Below are positions 28,096-42,146 of a stretch of 64,000 nt of DNA, piece by piece; position 1 is the stretch's first letter, and the number at the start of each line of letters is the position of its first letter. Source of the DNA: Aromatoleum bremense (GTDB taxonomy: Bacteria > Pseudomonadota > Gammaproteobacteria > Burkholderiales > Rhodocyclaceae); the NCBI RefSeq assembly GCF_017894365.1, contig NZ_CP059467.1, positions 3,100,001 through 3,164,000 of the forward strand. The letters run 5' to 3'. Made by a program: the position numbers and the translations under genes. A model generated the notes under the pieces. It saw only the letters and a program-made list of their open reading frames with translations. It made no database searches and was not told the DNA's origin.

Positions 28096-30474
28096 ATGCA
28101 ATTTTCGGAACACTGGTTGCGGAGTCTCGTCAATCCTCCGCTCGACAGCGAATCCCTCGGCCACCTGCTGACGATGGCGGGTCTCGAAGTCGAGGAGGCC
28201 GTGCCCGTCGCGGCTGCATTTTCAGGCGTCGTCGTCGGTCGTATCATCGAGGCCGAGAAGCATCCGAACGCCGACAAGCTGAAGCTCTGCAAGGTGGACG
28301 TGGGGCAGGACGAGTTGCTGCAGATCGTCTGCGGCGCCCCGAATGCAGCAGCTGGCCTGCGCGTTCCCTGCGCGATGGTGGGGGCAAAACTGCCGGGTTT
28401 CGACATCAAGGCGGCAAAGCTGCGCGGCGTCGAATCCTTCGGCATGCTCTGTTCGGCACGCGAACTCGGATTGTCCGACGATCGCGCGGGCTTGCTCGAG
28501 TTGCCGGACAATGCGCCGATCGGGCAGGACATCCGGAAATTCCTCGCGCTCGACGACACGCTCTTCACGATCAAGCTCACCCCGAACCGCTCGGACTGTC
28601 TCAGCCTTGCCGGTGTCGCGCGCGAAGTTGCGGCGTTGACCGGCCAGCCGCTCGCGCTCGCGCAGATCGAGGCGGTGGTGCCGGCCATCGATGATCGCCG
28701 CACCGTCGTCCTCGACGCCCCCGACGGTTGTCCGCGCTATTGCGGCCGCATCCTGCGCGGCGTCGATGCGAAGGCTCCGACCCCCGACTGGATGAAGCAA
28801 CGCCTGCAGCGCAGCGGCGTGCGTTCGATCAGCGCGCTGGTCGACGTGACCAACTACGTGATGCTTGAACTGGGACAGCCGCTGCACGCATTCGACAATG
28901 CAAAGCTCGTCGGTGCGATCCACGTCCGCTATCCGCACGAAGGCGAAAAAGTGCTGCTGCTCAACGAGCAGACTGTCGTTCCGGCGGCCGATACGCTGTT
29001 GATCGCAGACGAGGCGCGTGCGCTGGCGCTCGCCGGCATCATGGGCGGCGAAGACAGCGGCATCACGCTAGACACCGTCGACATATTCCTTGAGAGCGCA
29101 TTCTTCGCGCCGGCGGCCATTGCCGGGCGCGCGCGCAGCTACGGCTTCGTCTCGGACGCGTCCCATCGTTTCGAGCGCGGTGTCGATTTCGAACTCGCCG
29201 AACGAGCCATCGAGCGTGCGACCCGGCTCATTCTCGATATCTGCGGCGGGGCCGCGGGGCCGGTCGATGAAGCGGTGTCGAAGGACCACCTGCCGGCGCG
29301 CCCGGCGGTCCGGTTGCGCCCGGCCCGCGCTCGCCGCCTGCTTGGTGTCGGCCTCGACGACGACGCGATCGTGAGGCTGCTCGAGGGCGTGCATCTGTCG
29401 GTCGAACGTAAGGGCGACACGCTGCTCGTCACGCCGCCGTCGTTTCGCTTCGACATCGAGATCGAGGAAGACCTGATCGAGGAAATCGCGCGCCTGCACG
29501 GCTACGATGCCATTCCGGCATGCGCGCCGCAGGGTTCCCTGATGATGCTCGACCGTTCCGAGTCGGGCCGTTCCGTGTGGGATGTCCGCCATTTTCTGGC
29601 GGCGCGCGATTTCCAGGAGGTTGTCAACTACGCGTTCGTCGAGGAGGCCTGGGAGCGGGATTTCTGTGCGAACGCCGAACCGATCCGCCTTGCGAATCCG
29701 ATCGCGAGCCAGATGAGCGTGATGCGCTCCAGCCTGATCCCGGGGCTTGCGGCAAACCTGGTCGCGAATCGCAAGCGCCAGCAGGCCAGGGTGCGCGTGT
29801 TCGAAATCGGCCGCTGCTTCGAACGGAAGGCGGACGGCGAGCCGGTCGCCGGCTTTCATCAGCCGCTGCGCGTCGCGGGGCTCGCGGCCGGTCTTGCGTT
29901 GCCTGAACAGTGGGGCGTTGCGAGCCGCCAGGTCGATTTCTATGACGTGAAGAGCGACGTGGAAGCACTTTTCGCGCCGCGCGCGCTCGGATTCGAACGC
30001 CTGTCGGATCCTGCGCTGCATCCTGGGCGTGCCGCCAGCATCCTGCTCGACGGTCGGCGTATCGGACTCCTCGGCGAGATCCACCCGGTATGGGTGCAGC
30101 GCTATGAAATGGGAACGGCACCAGTCGTGTTCGAGATCGAACTGGACGCCGCGCTCCTGACGGATCTTCCCGCCTACCGCGAGATTTCCCGCCAACCCTC
30201 GGTCACGCGCGACGTCGCCTTGGTCGTCGAGCAGGCGCTGACCGCTGCGCGGGTGATCGAGGTCATGCGCGAGGCGGCGCCGGAGATTGTCATGGGGATA
30301 GAGTTGTTCGATGTTTATCATGGCAAAGGCATCGATACGGGGAAAAAGAGCCTTGCGTTCAGGGTGTTGATGCAAGATACTCAGCGCACGCTCGAAGATG
30401 CCGAAGTGGATGCGGCGGTCGAAGCGATCGTCCGCCATGCGGAAACCTCCTTGGGGGCGCGGCTGCGTGGATAG
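28096..30474 (+). CDS. pheT: Phenylalanyl-tRNA synthetase beta subunit
   Basis: 792 residues, normal length. Domains in order: tRNA-binding OB fold (about 40-150, [27 protein letters not shown]), the B3/B4 editing domain ([27 protein letters not shown]), the B5 domain, a catalytic-like core ([20 protein letters not shown]) and the C-terminal anticodon-binding FDX-ACB domain ([36 protein letters not shown]). ihfA starts 4 bases after its stop. Confidence 0.97.
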   Translation: MQFSEHWLRSLVNPPLDSESLGHLLTMAGLEVEEAVPVAAAFSGVVVGRIIEAEKHPNADKLKLCKVDVGQDELLQIVCGAPNAAAGLRVPCAMVGAKLPGFDIKAAKLRGVESFGMLCSARELGLSDDRAGLLELPDNAPIGQDIRKFLALDDTLFTIKLTPNRSDCLSLAGVAREVAALTGQPLALAQIEAVVPAIDDRRTVVLDAPDGCPRYCGRILRGVDAKAPTPDWMKQRLQRSGVRSISALVDVTNYVMLELGQPLHAFDNAKLVGAIHVRYPHEGEKVLLLNEQTVVPAADTLLIADEARALALAGIMGGEDSGITLDTVDIFLESAFFAPAAIAGRARSYGFVSDASHRFERGVDFELAERAIERATRLILDICGGAAGPVDEAVSKDHLPARPAVRLRPARARRLLGVGLDDDAIVRLLEGVHLSVERKGDTLLVTPPSFRFDIEIEEDLIEEIARLHGYDAIPACAPQGSLMMLDRSESGRSVWDVRHFLAARDFQEVVNYAFVEEAWERDFCANAEPIRLANPIASQMSVMRSSLIPGLAANLVANRKRQQARVRVFEIGRCFERKADGEPVAGFHQPLRVAGLAAGLALPEQWGVASRQVDFYDVKSDVEALFAPRALGFERLSDPALHPGRAASILLDGRRIGLLGEIHPVWVQRYEMGTAPVVFEIELDAALLTDLPAYREISRQPSVTRDVALVVEQALTAARVIEVMREAAPEIVMGIELFDVYHGKGIDTGKKSLAFRVLMQDTQRTLEDAEVDAAVEAIVRHAETSLGARLRG

Positions 30475-30478
30475 TGCA

Positions 30479-30790
30479 ATGAACGTGACCCTGACCAAAG
30501 CGGAACTGGCTGACCTGCTGTTCGAGCGGGTCGGTCTCAACAAGCGCGAAGCCAAGGACATGGTGGAAGGCTTTTTCGAGGAGATCCGCCAGGCGCTGGA
30601 GCGCGGGGAGTGCGTGAAGCTCTCGGGTTTCGGCAACTTCCAGCTCCGCGACAAGCCACAGCGGCCGGGTCGCAACCCGAAGACCGGTGAGGAAATCCCG
30701 ATCACTGCGCGGCGGGTCGTGACCTTTCACGCCAGTCAGAAACTCAAGGCCGCCGTGGAGCAGCTGAGCGATGCAAGCAAGCAGCCATAA
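30479..30790 (+). CDS. ihfA: Integration host factor alpha subunit
   Basis: A 103-residue HU/IHF protein ([41 protein letters not shown]). It partners IHF-beta from 572-856. ATG 30479 gives the conserved N-terminus; upstream in-frame codons lie inside pheT. Its last 20 bases overlap the MerR regulator gene, the order seen in many proteobacteria. Confidence 0.96.
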   Translation: MNVTLTKAELADLLFERVGLNKREAKDMVEGFFEEIRQALERGECVKLSGFGNFQLRDKPQRPGRNPKTGEEIPITARRVVTFHASQKLKAAVEQLSDASKQP

Positions 30791-31154
30791 CGAGACTCCG
30801 GCAACTCAACTGCCTCCGATTCCGGCAAAGCGGTATTTCACGATCGGCGAGGTCAGCGAACTGTGCGCCGTCAAACCGCACGTGCTCCGATACTGGGAAC
30901 AGGAATTCACCCAGCTCAAACCGGTGAAGCGGCGGGGTAACCGACGCTACTATCAACATCATGAAGTACTGCTCGTCCGCCGGATCCGGGAACTGCTCTA
31001 CGAGGAGGGCTTCACCATTTCGGGCGCCCGCAACAAGCTTGGGGAGACGGCGATCCACCAGCATGAAGAGGCCGAGGAGGTCTCCCGTCTGCGTTCCTTG
31101 ATCGCGCACGTGCGGTCGGAAATCGTCACCACGCTGGAGCACCTCAAGGCTTGA
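30771..31154 (+). CDS. MerR family transcriptional regulator
   Basis: 127 residues. The MerR winged helix spans about 20-90: [25 protein letters not shown] and [42 protein letters not shown] short C-terminal dimerisation helix follows, without the cysteines of metal-sensing MerR proteins, so the signal is unknown. This orphan regulator is commonly found fused to the end of pheST-ihfA operons. It overlaps ihfA by 20 bases. Confidence 0.9.
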   Translation: MQASSHNETPATQLPPIPAKRYFTIGEVSELCAVKPHVLRYWEQEFTQLKPVKRRGNRRYYQHHEVLLVRRIRELLYEEGFTISGARNKLGETAIHQHEEAEEVSRLRSLIAHVRSEIVTTLEHLKA

Positions 31155-31161
31155 GGCAGTA

Positions 31162-31190
31162 CTGGCAAATGTCGAGAATATCGCTATAAT
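31162..31190 (+). promoter_or_regulatory. Promoter of tRNA-Pro
   Basis: A perfect -10 TATAAT (31185-31190) lies 17 bases after -35 CTGGCA (31162-31167). Transcription would start a few bases before the tRNA at 31203. Confidence 0.75.
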
Positions 31191-31201
31191 GTTCGCTTGT
31201 G

Positions 31202-31279
<78 letters not shown>

Positions 31280-31291
31280 ATTGAATCGAGC

Positions 31292-31327
31292 AAAATGGCC
31301 AGTCGAAAGACTGGCCATTTTGCTTTT
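31292..31327 (+). terminator. Terminator after tRNA-Pro
   Basis: A 13-bp perfect stem (31292-31304 with 31309-31321) has a GAAA tetraloop, an A-rich 5' side and T-rich 3' side followed by GCTTTT. Confidence 0.9.
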
Positions 31328-31421
31328 CCGAAACGCGGGATGGATTCCTTTTCTCCCGCGTTCGCGGCGGACGCAGCTGCGAGATCTGGGGAGAGGGTGC
31401 TTTCCCGCCTGCGTTGGGCCT

Positions 31422-34214
<2,793 letters not shown>

Positions 34215-34390
34215 GCTGAAGTCCTGCGTGTTGGCTTGCCGCCGTTCGTTGCTGAGCGCCTGCCGGGCCCCGATGGCCGCCGGAAGCGTGGGTATTTGGC
34301 TTGGACTGCGGCGGATGCAGACTTTCTCACGTTTTCGCTCTTGGTCGCCAGAGGCGCAGTGGGACGCGCCGCGGTGTCATCTCATGCGCC

Positions 34391-34513
34391 GTGCGCACGC
34401 TGCACACCGAACTGAAGCGCGCGGATGTCGAAGCCGCGAAGACGCGTCTCGCGGACGCGCTGTATGCCCGCAGTCCGGCGGGCGTCGGCAGCATCAACGT
34501 GCTGCGCCGTTGA
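34391..34513 (+). pseudogene. Possible remnant of a coding sequence (unrecognised)
   Basis: In the 600-base gap 34215-34816 the only coding-like stretch is this frame. From GTG 34391 it gives about 40 residues (TELKRADVEAAKTRLADALY, ending VGSINVLRR) with GC-rich third positions like real genes here. No start signal is seen and I do not recognise a family. It may be the 3' end of a decayed gene or chance. The rest of the gap shows no gene. Confidence 0.25.
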
Positions 34514-34780
34514 ATCCGCATTGAGACTTGACTACAAAGAGGTTGTCGATACCATGAACGGCTGCCGGCTCCCGCTGCGGACAGGCCGGTTACTAAAAAT
34601 CGCCATCAGTTCGACGGCTTTCCGATTTCTCATCGACTGGATACGATGAGCGCTAAATGATGCGGATTCAGACGGCACATCGCGCCAAGAGGGAGTGCAA
34701 GATTGTGAAAGGAGCCCGCTCCTTTTCTGCGCCGCGGATAGGGCGGCACGGATCATAGAATCGGCCGGTCCAGCGAATTC

Positions 34781-34814
34781 GAGCGCACTGGGGAAAAGAG
34801 CGCACTGGGGAAAA
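34781..34814. repeat. 17-bp tandem duplication across the RBS of the next gene
   Basis: GAGCGCACTGGGGAAAA occurs twice head to tail (34781-34797, 34798-34814), ending two bases before ATG 34817. The second copy supplies the GGGG(A) ribosome-binding site; the first provides a duplicate 17 bases further up. Confidence 0.9.
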
Positions 34815-34816
34815 TT

Positions 34817-35590
34817 ATGCGCACACCGTTTTCTTGTGATTCTGACCTGGGCAAGGGATTCGGGAGCCGCTTCGAAATTTTGCCCGCGCTGGATCAATCC
34901 ACGCGCGACCAGGTCTTCACGATTCGCCATGAGGTGTACTGCGAAGACCTCGGGTTCGAGCCGCTGCGCGAGGATCGGCATGAAACCGACGAATACGATC
35001 GTCACAGCGTGCATTGCCTGCTGCGTACGGCGGACGAATCCCATACGCTCGTCGGCTGCACCCGGTTGGTGCTCGCACGCCCGGAGGACCCCGCTCATCC
35101 TTTCCCGTTCGAGAGCGCTTGCTGGGCGAACCTGGATCAGCACACGATCGATTCGCGCACTCTGCCGCGACACAAGATCGCGGAAGTTTCCCGGCTCGCG
35201 GTCAGGCAAATGTACCGTCGCCGTCGCGGTGAAAAGCATACCGAGATGATGCTGCGAAACCGTGACTTCGGATCGAGCGTCAGCCCGCGTTTTCCATTCA
35301 TCCCGGTTGGTTTGTATCTGGGGACGATGGCACTAGCCGAGCAATGCGGCATCGAAAAGGTGTTCGTCATCACAGAGCCGCGCTTGGCCGCGCATCTGTC
35401 CCGGCTGGGGTTCAGTATCGTGCAGGTCGGGCCGCCGATCGAACATCGCGGCACCCGGGTGCCGTCGATGATGGACGTGGAGCAGAGCAAGGAAGGGCTG
35501 CGTTCGCTGATTCGCCCGATGTGGGAGCTGATCCGCGGCGGCGTCATGGCCGGCTACGAGGGGAAACGGGCGGCGATGGTCGCTACCTGA
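34817..35590 (+). CDS. PEP-CTERM/exosortase system-associated acyltransferase
   Basis: 257 residues of a GNAT/autoinducer-synthase-like fold. Recognisable elements are FTIRHEVYCEDLGFEPLRED, HCLLRTADESHTLVGCTRLV, KIAEVSRLAVRQMYRRRRGE and a C-terminal RLAAHLSRLGFSIVQVGPP. This fits the acyltransferase family found with PEP-CTERM/exosortase exopolysaccharide loci; the acyl substrate is unknown. No exosortase or PEP-CTERM protein is visible in the window, so the system would be elsewhere or incomplete. The start lies just after a tandem duplication that contains the RBS. Confidence 0.8.
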   Translation: MRTPFSCDSDLGKGFGSRFEILPALDQSTRDQVFTIRHEVYCEDLGFEPLREDRHETDEYDRHSVHCLLRTADESHTLVGCTRLVLARPEDPAHPFPFESACWANLDQHTIDSRTLPRHKIAEVSRLAVRQMYRRRRGEKHTEMMLRNRDFGSSVSPRFPFIPVGLYLGTMALAEQCGIEKVFVITEPRLAAHLSRLGFSIVQVGPPIEHRGTRVPSMMDVEQSKEGLRSLIRPMWELIRGGVMAGYEGKRAAMVAT

Positions 35591-35650
35591 TGAGCGGATC
35601 TCGTGGCCTATCTCGTGCCCTGCCCTCATCGGCAGGACAGTCCCGGCGAA

Positions 35651-36487
35651 CTACTGTCCCAGCGCGGACATGATCGAGTTCCGCTCGTCGCGTGACTCGG
35701 CAATGATTTCCGCGACTGCAGTGGACGCAGCTGGCTGCGTGGCGGGCGTTTCCCCGCACCGCGAAAACGGATTGGGATGGGTGGTCAGCCGGTTCGCCAG
35801 GTAGAGGATGTTTGCCAGTGTGGCCGGAGAGTCGCCTTCGTACGCCGTCTCGCAGCCGGAGATCGCGTCGAGAATGGCATCGGGCGCATCGAGTGCCCCG
35901 AGCACGGCGTGGCCGACGGCCGCGTGCCATTCGGAAAGCATGCGGGAGAGGTCGTCGTCGTCGTGGGCGACTCCGGGATAGCGGGCAACAACGCGCCACA
36001 GCAGATAGAAGTAACCGACATCGTGCACGAGGCCGGCGAACATCGCCTCGTGCGGGTTGATGCGGGTCAGCTTGCGTGCGATGACGAACGAGAGGGCGGC
36101 GACGTCGATGCTGTGTTCCCAGAGTCGGCGCGCTTTGCTGGCATAGGGGGCCATTTCCCTGTCGAGCATAAGTTGCTCGATTGCGACGGAAATCGCAAGC
36201 GCGCGAATTGCCGAAAACCCGACACGGATCACGGCACTCCTGACATCGCAGACGTCGTTTCCGGAAAAGTTTAGCGCGGCCGAGTTGGCGAGCCGGATGG
36301 TCTTGGCCGATACCAGCGGCTCGGTCTCGATTACCCGGGCCAGTGCATCGACGGTCAGGATCGGGTTGTCGAGCGCCATCCGGATCTTCATCGCAGCGTC
36401 CAGAAAGGTCGGGAAACTGATGTCGCCGGACGAGAGGTCGTCCGCGATCTGGATCAGGAAGCGCTGTGCGGAAACGTCGTTCGCCAT
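35651..36487 (-). CDS. HDOD domain signalling protein
   Basis: 278 residues with an HDOD domain (about 15-215): FPTFLDAAMKIRMAL, VSAKTIRLANSAALNF, VRSAVIRVGFSAIRALAISVAI, HSIDVAALSFVIAR and GLVHDVGYFYLLWRV. The tail is short and disordered. HDOD proteins act in signal transduction, often tied to c-di-GMP or stress, usually without a proven catalytic activity. The gene ends 61 bases from the convergent acyltransferase gene. Confidence 0.85.
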   Translation of the reverse strand: MANDVSAQRFLIQIADDLSSGDISFPTFLDAAMKIRMALDNPILTVDALARVIETEPLVSAKTIRLANSAALNFSGNDVCDVRSAVIRVGFSAIRALAISVAIEQLMLDREMAPYASKARRLWEHSIDVAALSFVIARKLTRINPHEAMFAGLVHDVGYFYLLWRVVARYPGVAHDDDDLSRMLSEWHAAVGHAVLGALDAPDAILDAISGCETAYEGDSPATLANILYLANRLTTHPNPFSRCGETPATQPAASTAVAEIIAESRDERNSIMSALGQ

Positions 36488-36523
36488 CGTCGATGAATGC
36501 AGGCTGTCACGAAGCCGCGCGGC

Positions 36524-37639
36524 TTATCGCAGCACCATGTTGTCGCGGTGAACCAGTTCGGGTTCGTCGATGTAGCCGAGCAGCTTTTCGATCTGCGTGC
36601 TGGATTTGCGCGCGATCCGGCGGCACTCGCTACTGCTGTAGTTGACGAGACCGCGCGCGATTTCCTCGCCGGCGGCGCTGCGGCATGCGACCGCTGCGCC
36701 GCGCTCGAATTCGCCCCCGACCTCGACGACACCCACGGGCAACAGGCTGCGCCCGCTGCGCAACGCGGTGACCGCGCCATCGTCGAGGATGAGGTCGCCG
36801 GCGAGTTGCAGGTGGTCGGCGAGCCACTGCTTGCGCGCCTGCAGCGGCGAGCTGGTCGCGTAGAGCAGAGTGCCGAGCGGTTCGGCCTGCGCGAGGCGGA
36901 TCAGCGCGTCGGCTTCGTTGCCGCTGGCGATGCACGTGTGCGCACCGCTTCGCGCCGCACGCTGGGCGGCACGAATTTTCGTGATCATCCCGCCCCTGCT
37001 GATGCCGGTGCCGGCGCCGCCCGCCATCGCCTCGTACGACCTGTCCTCGGCACGGCCTTCGGAGACGAGCGTTGCATTGGGGTCGCGACGCGGATCGGCA
37101 GTGTACAAGCCTTGCTGGTCGGTGAGGATCACCAGCGCATGGGCTTCGATGAGGTTCGCGACCAGCGCGCCGAGCGTGTCGTTGTCGCCGAACTTGATCT
37201 CGTCGGTAACGATCGTGTCGTTCTCGTTGATGATCGGCACGACGCCCAGTTCGAGCAGCGTCGTCAGCGTCGAGCGTGCGTTCAGGTAGCGCTTGCGGTC
37301 GGCGAGATCGTCGTGGGTCAGCAGGATCTGCGCAGTGTGGAGATTGTGACGCGAAAAGGCATCCTCGTAGGCTTCGACGAGGCCCATCTGCCCGACCGCC
37401 GCGGCGGCCTGCAGCTTGTGCATTTCGTGCGGGCGTTTTTGCCATCCCAGGCGCTGCATGCCCGCGGCGATCGCGCCCGACGAGACCAGCACGACCTGCT
37501 TGCCCGCGGCCCGCAGCGCGGCGATCTGGCGTGCCCAGTCGCCCATCGCCGCTTTGTCGAGGCCGGCGCCGTTGTTCGTGACGAGTGCGCTGCCGACTTT
37601 GACGACGATGCGGCGCGCGTTACGGATCTTGTCTCTCAT
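36524..37639 (-). CDS. proB: Glutamate 5-kinase
   Basis: 371 residues: an amino-acid kinase domain ([87 protein letters not shown]) and a C-terminal PUA domain (about 280-360, [20 protein letters not shown]). It phosphorylates glutamate in the first step of proline synthesis. It follows obg by 29 bases at the end of the rplU-rpmA-obg-proB run, a common order in betaproteobacteria. Confidence 0.95.
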   Translation of the reverse strand: MRDKIRNARRIVVKVGSALVTNNGAGLDKAAMGDWARQIAALRAAGKQVVLVSSGAIAAGMQRLGWQKRPHEMHKLQAAAAVGQMGLVEAYEDAFSRHNLHTAQILLTHDDLADRKRYLNARSTLTTLLELGVVPIINENDTIVTDEIKFGDNDTLGALVANLIEAHALVILTDQQGLYTADPRRDPNATLVSEGRAEDRSYEAMAGGAGTGISRGGMITKIRAAQRAARSGAHTCIASGNEADALIRLAQAEPLGTLLYATSSPLQARKQWLADHLQLAGDLILDDGAVTALRSGRSLLPVGVVEVGGEFERGAAVACRSAAGEEIARGLVNYSSSECRRIARKSSTQIEKLLGYIDEPELVHRDNMVLR

Positions 37640-37668
37640 GACGGGGCTGGGAAAGTTCCTGAAGATTC

Positions 37669-39220
<1,552 letters not shown>

Positions 39221-39238
39221 GTCGAATTACCTCCGGAC

Positions 39239-39550
39239 TCAGGCCGAGATCGCTTCGATGCGAAGCTCGGTGTAGTTCTGGCGATGCCCCTGGTGCTTCT
39301 GGTAGTGCTTGCGGCGGCGCATCTTGAAAATCTTGATTTTGTCGTGACGACCGTGGGACACCACGGTCGCCGTGACTGTGGCGCCGGAAACCACCGGGGT
39401 GCCGATCTTGACCGACTCGCCCTCGCCGACCATGAAAACTTGGTCGATGGTGATTTCGGAGCCCACGTCTGCCGGTATCTGTTCTACCTTGATCTTTTCG
39501 CCGGCCGCGACGCGATACTGCTTGCCGCCGGTTTTTATCACCGCGTACAT
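39239..39550 (-). CDS. rplU: 50S ribosomal protein L21
   Basis: 103 residues, [20 protein letters not shown] through [20 protein letters not shown], complete L21. The start follows CTGGAG. It begins the rplU-rpmA-obg-proB run; its promoter is at 39590-39618. Confidence 0.98.
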   Translation of the reverse strand: MYAVIKTGGKQYRVAAGEKIKVEQIPADVGSEITIDQVFMVGEGESVKIGTPVVSGATVTATVVSHGRHDKIKIFKMRRRKHYQKHQGHRQNYTELRIEAISA

Positions 39551-39589
39551 GGTGTTGCTCCAGTTGATGGGTTTGCAAAAGAATCGAGC

Positions 39590-39618
39590 ACTCTAATTGC
39601 GGAGTCGATGATAGTCAA
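39590..39618 (-). promoter_or_regulatory. Sigma-70-type promoter of rplU
   Basis: On the minus strand TTGACT (39618-39613) and TAGAGT (39595-39590) are separated by 17 bases, a good match to the vegetative consensus, and lie about 40 bases before the rplU ATG. The element at 39807 starts upstream of this promoter and leaves it intact. Confidence 0.7.
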
Positions 39619-39777
39619 GGATTTCAAGGCCTTCTGCCGGTGGACGGAGGGGCCGGCGGAGTTTGCGCAGGGTATGGCCGGGCATGACCACCGCGGCGAA
39701 GGTCGGGTGGGTGCTTTCGCCGTTTTTGTGTGTCCGGACATGCCATGCTTCGCCCGACCACGCTACAGCAACCCGCG

Positions 39778-39815
39778 TTCGGCGAAAAATGGTGAGCACA
39801 ACATTTTTCGCGGAA
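39778..39815. repeat. Near-perfect palindrome at the left edge of the mobile element
   Basis: TTCGGCGAAAAATG (39778-39791) is the inverse of CATTTTTCGCGGAA (39802-39815) with one mismatch in 14, around a 10-base centre. The right arm overlaps the first bases of the left terminal repeat. The left arm includes CGTTCGGCGAA (39776-39786), repeated directly at the right end (43258-43268). The interval 39619-39777 shows no gene. Confidence 0.85.
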
Positions 39816-39840
39816 TGTGGACGTCTCTGATATGTGCAGT
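39807..39840 (+). repeat. Left terminal inverted repeat of the RIT element
   Basis: It starts TTCGCGGAATGTGGAC and ends GATATGTGCAGT (39829-39840). Against the complement of the right repeat it differs at six of 34 positions. Read on the plus strand its first eight codons are F-A-E-C-G-R-L-stop, echoing the RadC C-terminus. Confidence 0.85.
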
Positions 39841-39949
39841 GCGGGAGTCCTCGCGGCTCCCGCCGCCGCGCCGGCGTCGGCGAACTGCGCATAAGTCCAC
39901 AGCGTGCGCGTACCGTCCGTTGTCCATCCACTGCACGAGGAGGGACATC

Positions 39950-41182
39950 ATGGCTACCGATCTTCCCAGTAATACGCGCGCGCTGTTGGCGCGATCGGCC
40001 TTCGCGCCGGAGTTGAAGGAGTTTGCGGTGTGGCTCGGCGGCGAGCGCTACACGCCGTTCGTCACCCATCTGCACCTGCTGCGGCTGGAGCAGGTCTTGC
40101 CGCGACTTGGAAACCCGACTTGCAGTGAGGGAGACATGCACACGGCTTTCGTGGCGGTCGGCCGAGGGGTGCCGAGCCGTTTCCATCGATTCCATGCCAC
40201 CGAACGTGCCTATCGCCGGTTCCTGCTCGCGCGCGGCCGGTTGGTCAAGGACGAGAACGAAGGCCACCACGCCAGCCTGTGCATCGCCTACGAGCGGCAC
40301 CTGCGGGACCTGCGCGGGCTGTCTGTGTCATCTTGCCAGCATCATGCGATGACTGTCGCCGATTTCCTGGCGCGCGGCCTCGAGGCTGGCCAGGAGTTGC
40401 GCGCGCTCACGCTCGAGGACATTGAACGCTACGTCGCGCTGCGCAGCCGCGAGGTGTCGCGCCACTCGCTGCAGCACGTGGTCGCGTATCTGAGGAGCTT
40501 CCTGCGCTACTGTCACGACCAGGGCGAGATCGGACGGGTGCTCGATGCCATCGAGACGCCCCGAACTTACCGCGGCGAGTTGCCACCCCAGGCGCTCGAC
40601 TGGTCGACGGTCCAGGCGTTGATCCGATCGGTCGATCTTCACAGCAAGGCGGGTCGGCGCGATCACTGCATCCTGCACTTGATGGCCCACTACGGTCTGC
40701 GACCATCCGAAGTCGTAACGCTTCGCGTGGACTCGATCGACTGGGATGCGGCCGTGCTGCACGTCGTGCAGTGCAAGACCCGGTCGGACCTGCTGCTGCC
40801 GCTGGCGCCCCAGACCGTGCGGATCCTGCACGGCTATCTGGCGCATGAACGCCGTGCACAAGGCACGGATTACCCCGAACTGTTCCTGCGTGCCCGCTGT
40901 CCGAGCGGACCGCTGCAACGCTATGCGGTCGGCGACATCTTCAAGAAGCGCGTTCGGCAGGCCAACCTGGAACTGCCGGGCCACAATGTCTATCGTCTGC
41001 GACACACGTTCGCGATGCGGCTGCTCACGCGGGGCGTGGGCGTCAAGGCCATCGGTGATCTCCTCGGCCACCACAGCCTGGAGAGCACCTGTGCCTACCT
41101 GCGGCTGGACATCGACATGCTGCGCGGCGTCGCCCTCGAGGTTCCCGAGGCAGGTCTTCGCCAGGGAGGCCACCATGCATGA
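39950..41182 (+). CDS. Tyrosine recombinase, first of RIT trio
   Basis: 410 residues. The start ATG 39950 follows GAGGAGGG; much longer upstream frame is open but lies outside the element. A core-binding domain occupies the first half (FLARGLEAGQELRALTLEDI, HVVAYLRSFLRYCHDQGEIG). The catalytic domain has Arg in HYGLRPSEVVTLR, the RLRH motif (YRLRHTFAMRLL), then GHHSLESTCAYLR with the likely nucleophile Tyr. It overlaps the second recombinase gene by 8 bases. With its partners it should catalyse integration and excision; which site each binds is unknown. Confidence 0.9.
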   Translation: MATDLPSNTRALLARSAFAPELKEFAVWLGGERYTPFVTHLHLLRLEQVLPRLGNPTCSEGDMHTAFVAVGRGVPSRFHRFHATERAYRRFLLARGRLVKDENEGHHASLCIAYERHLRDLRGLSVSSCQHHAMTVADFLARGLEAGQELRALTLEDIERYVALRSREVSRHSLQHVVAYLRSFLRYCHDQGEIGRVLDAIETPRTYRGELPPQALDWSTVQALIRSVDLHSKAGRRDHCILHLMAHYGLRPSEVVTLRVDSIDWDAAVLHVVQCKTRSDLLLPLAPQTVRILHGYLAHERRAQGTDYPELFLRARCPSGPLQRYAVGDIFKKRVRQANLELPGHNVYRLRHTFAMRLLTRGVGVKAIGDLLGHHSLESTCAYLRLDIDMLRGVALEVPEAGLRQGGHHA

Positions 41183-42146
41183 TGCCCTTTGCCTGGACGC
41201 CTGGGACGCCGCCGTCGCAGCCTACCTGAGCAGTCGCCACGCCATCGGCCGCGCCTACCGCAAGGAGGAACTGATCCTGCGCGAGTTGCGCAGCTTCCTC
41301 ATGCGCGCCGGGGCCGCCGATCTCGATCCGGCCCTCTTCGAGCGCTGGCGCGCGCAGTTCCACCACCTCAGTTCGAGCACGCGCGTCGTGCGTGAGCACA
41401 CCGTGTACAAGTTATGCCGCTACCGCCGGCGCAGCGATCCCGGCTGCTTCCTGCCGGATCGCGAGTCGCTGGCGCGCCAGAAGCCGCACGCGTTGCCGAC
41501 GATCATCGAACCCGAGCAGGTGGCGCAACTGCTCGCCTACGTGTCGCAGCTACCCTCGGGGAGTCGATCTCCCGTGCGGGCGCATGCCATGCGCCTGGCA
41601 GTCGTGCTGCTGTACACGGCTGGGCTTCGACGCGGCGAACTCGTTCGCCTGACGCTGGGCGACGTTGATGTGGACGCCGGTGTGCTGCGGATCCGGGAGT
41701 CGAAATTTCACAAATCGCGCTGGGTTCCCCTGTCGGTCAGCGCGCAGGCCGAGTTACGGCGTTATCTTACGGCGCGGCAACAGGCCCGTCTCGACGAGCA
41801 TCCAGCGGCGCCGCTATTGTGCACCCGGGGATCGCGCGCCTACACCGGCGAGGGCTTGTACAGCAGCCTCAAGCACCAGCTGCGCTGTGCGGGCATTCAC
41901 GACAGCGCCAGCCGCTGTCCGCGTGTGCAGGACTTCCGGCACAGCTTCGCGGCGTCGGCGTTGCTGCGCTGGTACAACGCCGACGCCGACGTACAGTCCA
42001 ACCTGCCCAAGCTCGCGCTCTACATGGGCCATGTGTCGATCGTCTCGACCGCCTACTATCTGCGCTGGATGCCGGCGGTCGTGTCGCAGGCGTCGGATCG
42101 ATTCGCGCGCTCCTGCGCGGGCGTGATCGACGGAGATGCACCATGA
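41175..42146 (+). CDS. Tyrosine recombinase, second of RIT trio
   Basis: 323 residues. The N-terminal SAM-like core-binding region is about 10-110. The catalytic residues appear in LYTAGLRRGELVRLTLGDVD (Arg), SKFHKSRWVPL (Lys), DFRHSFAASALLRWY (Arg-His) and LYMGHVSIVSTAYYLR (His, Tyr). ATG 41175 follows GGGAGG and lies inside the end of the first recombinase gene. The stop overlaps the third gene by four bases. Confidence 0.9.
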   Translation: MHDALCLDAWDAAVAAYLSSRHAIGRAYRKEELILRELRSFLMRAGAADLDPALFERWRAQFHHLSSSTRVVREHTVYKLCRYRRRSDPGCFLPDRESLARQKPHALPTIIEPEQVAQLLAYVSQLPSGSRSPVRAHAMRLAVVLLYTAGLRRGELVRLTLGDVDVDAGVLRIRESKFHKSRWVPLSVSAQAELRRYLTARQQARLDEHPAAPLLCTRGSRAYTGEGLYSSLKHQLRCAGIHDSASRCPRVQDFRHSFAASALLRWYNADADVQSNLPKLALYMGHVSIVSTAYYLRWMPAVVSQASDRFARSCAGVIDGDAP

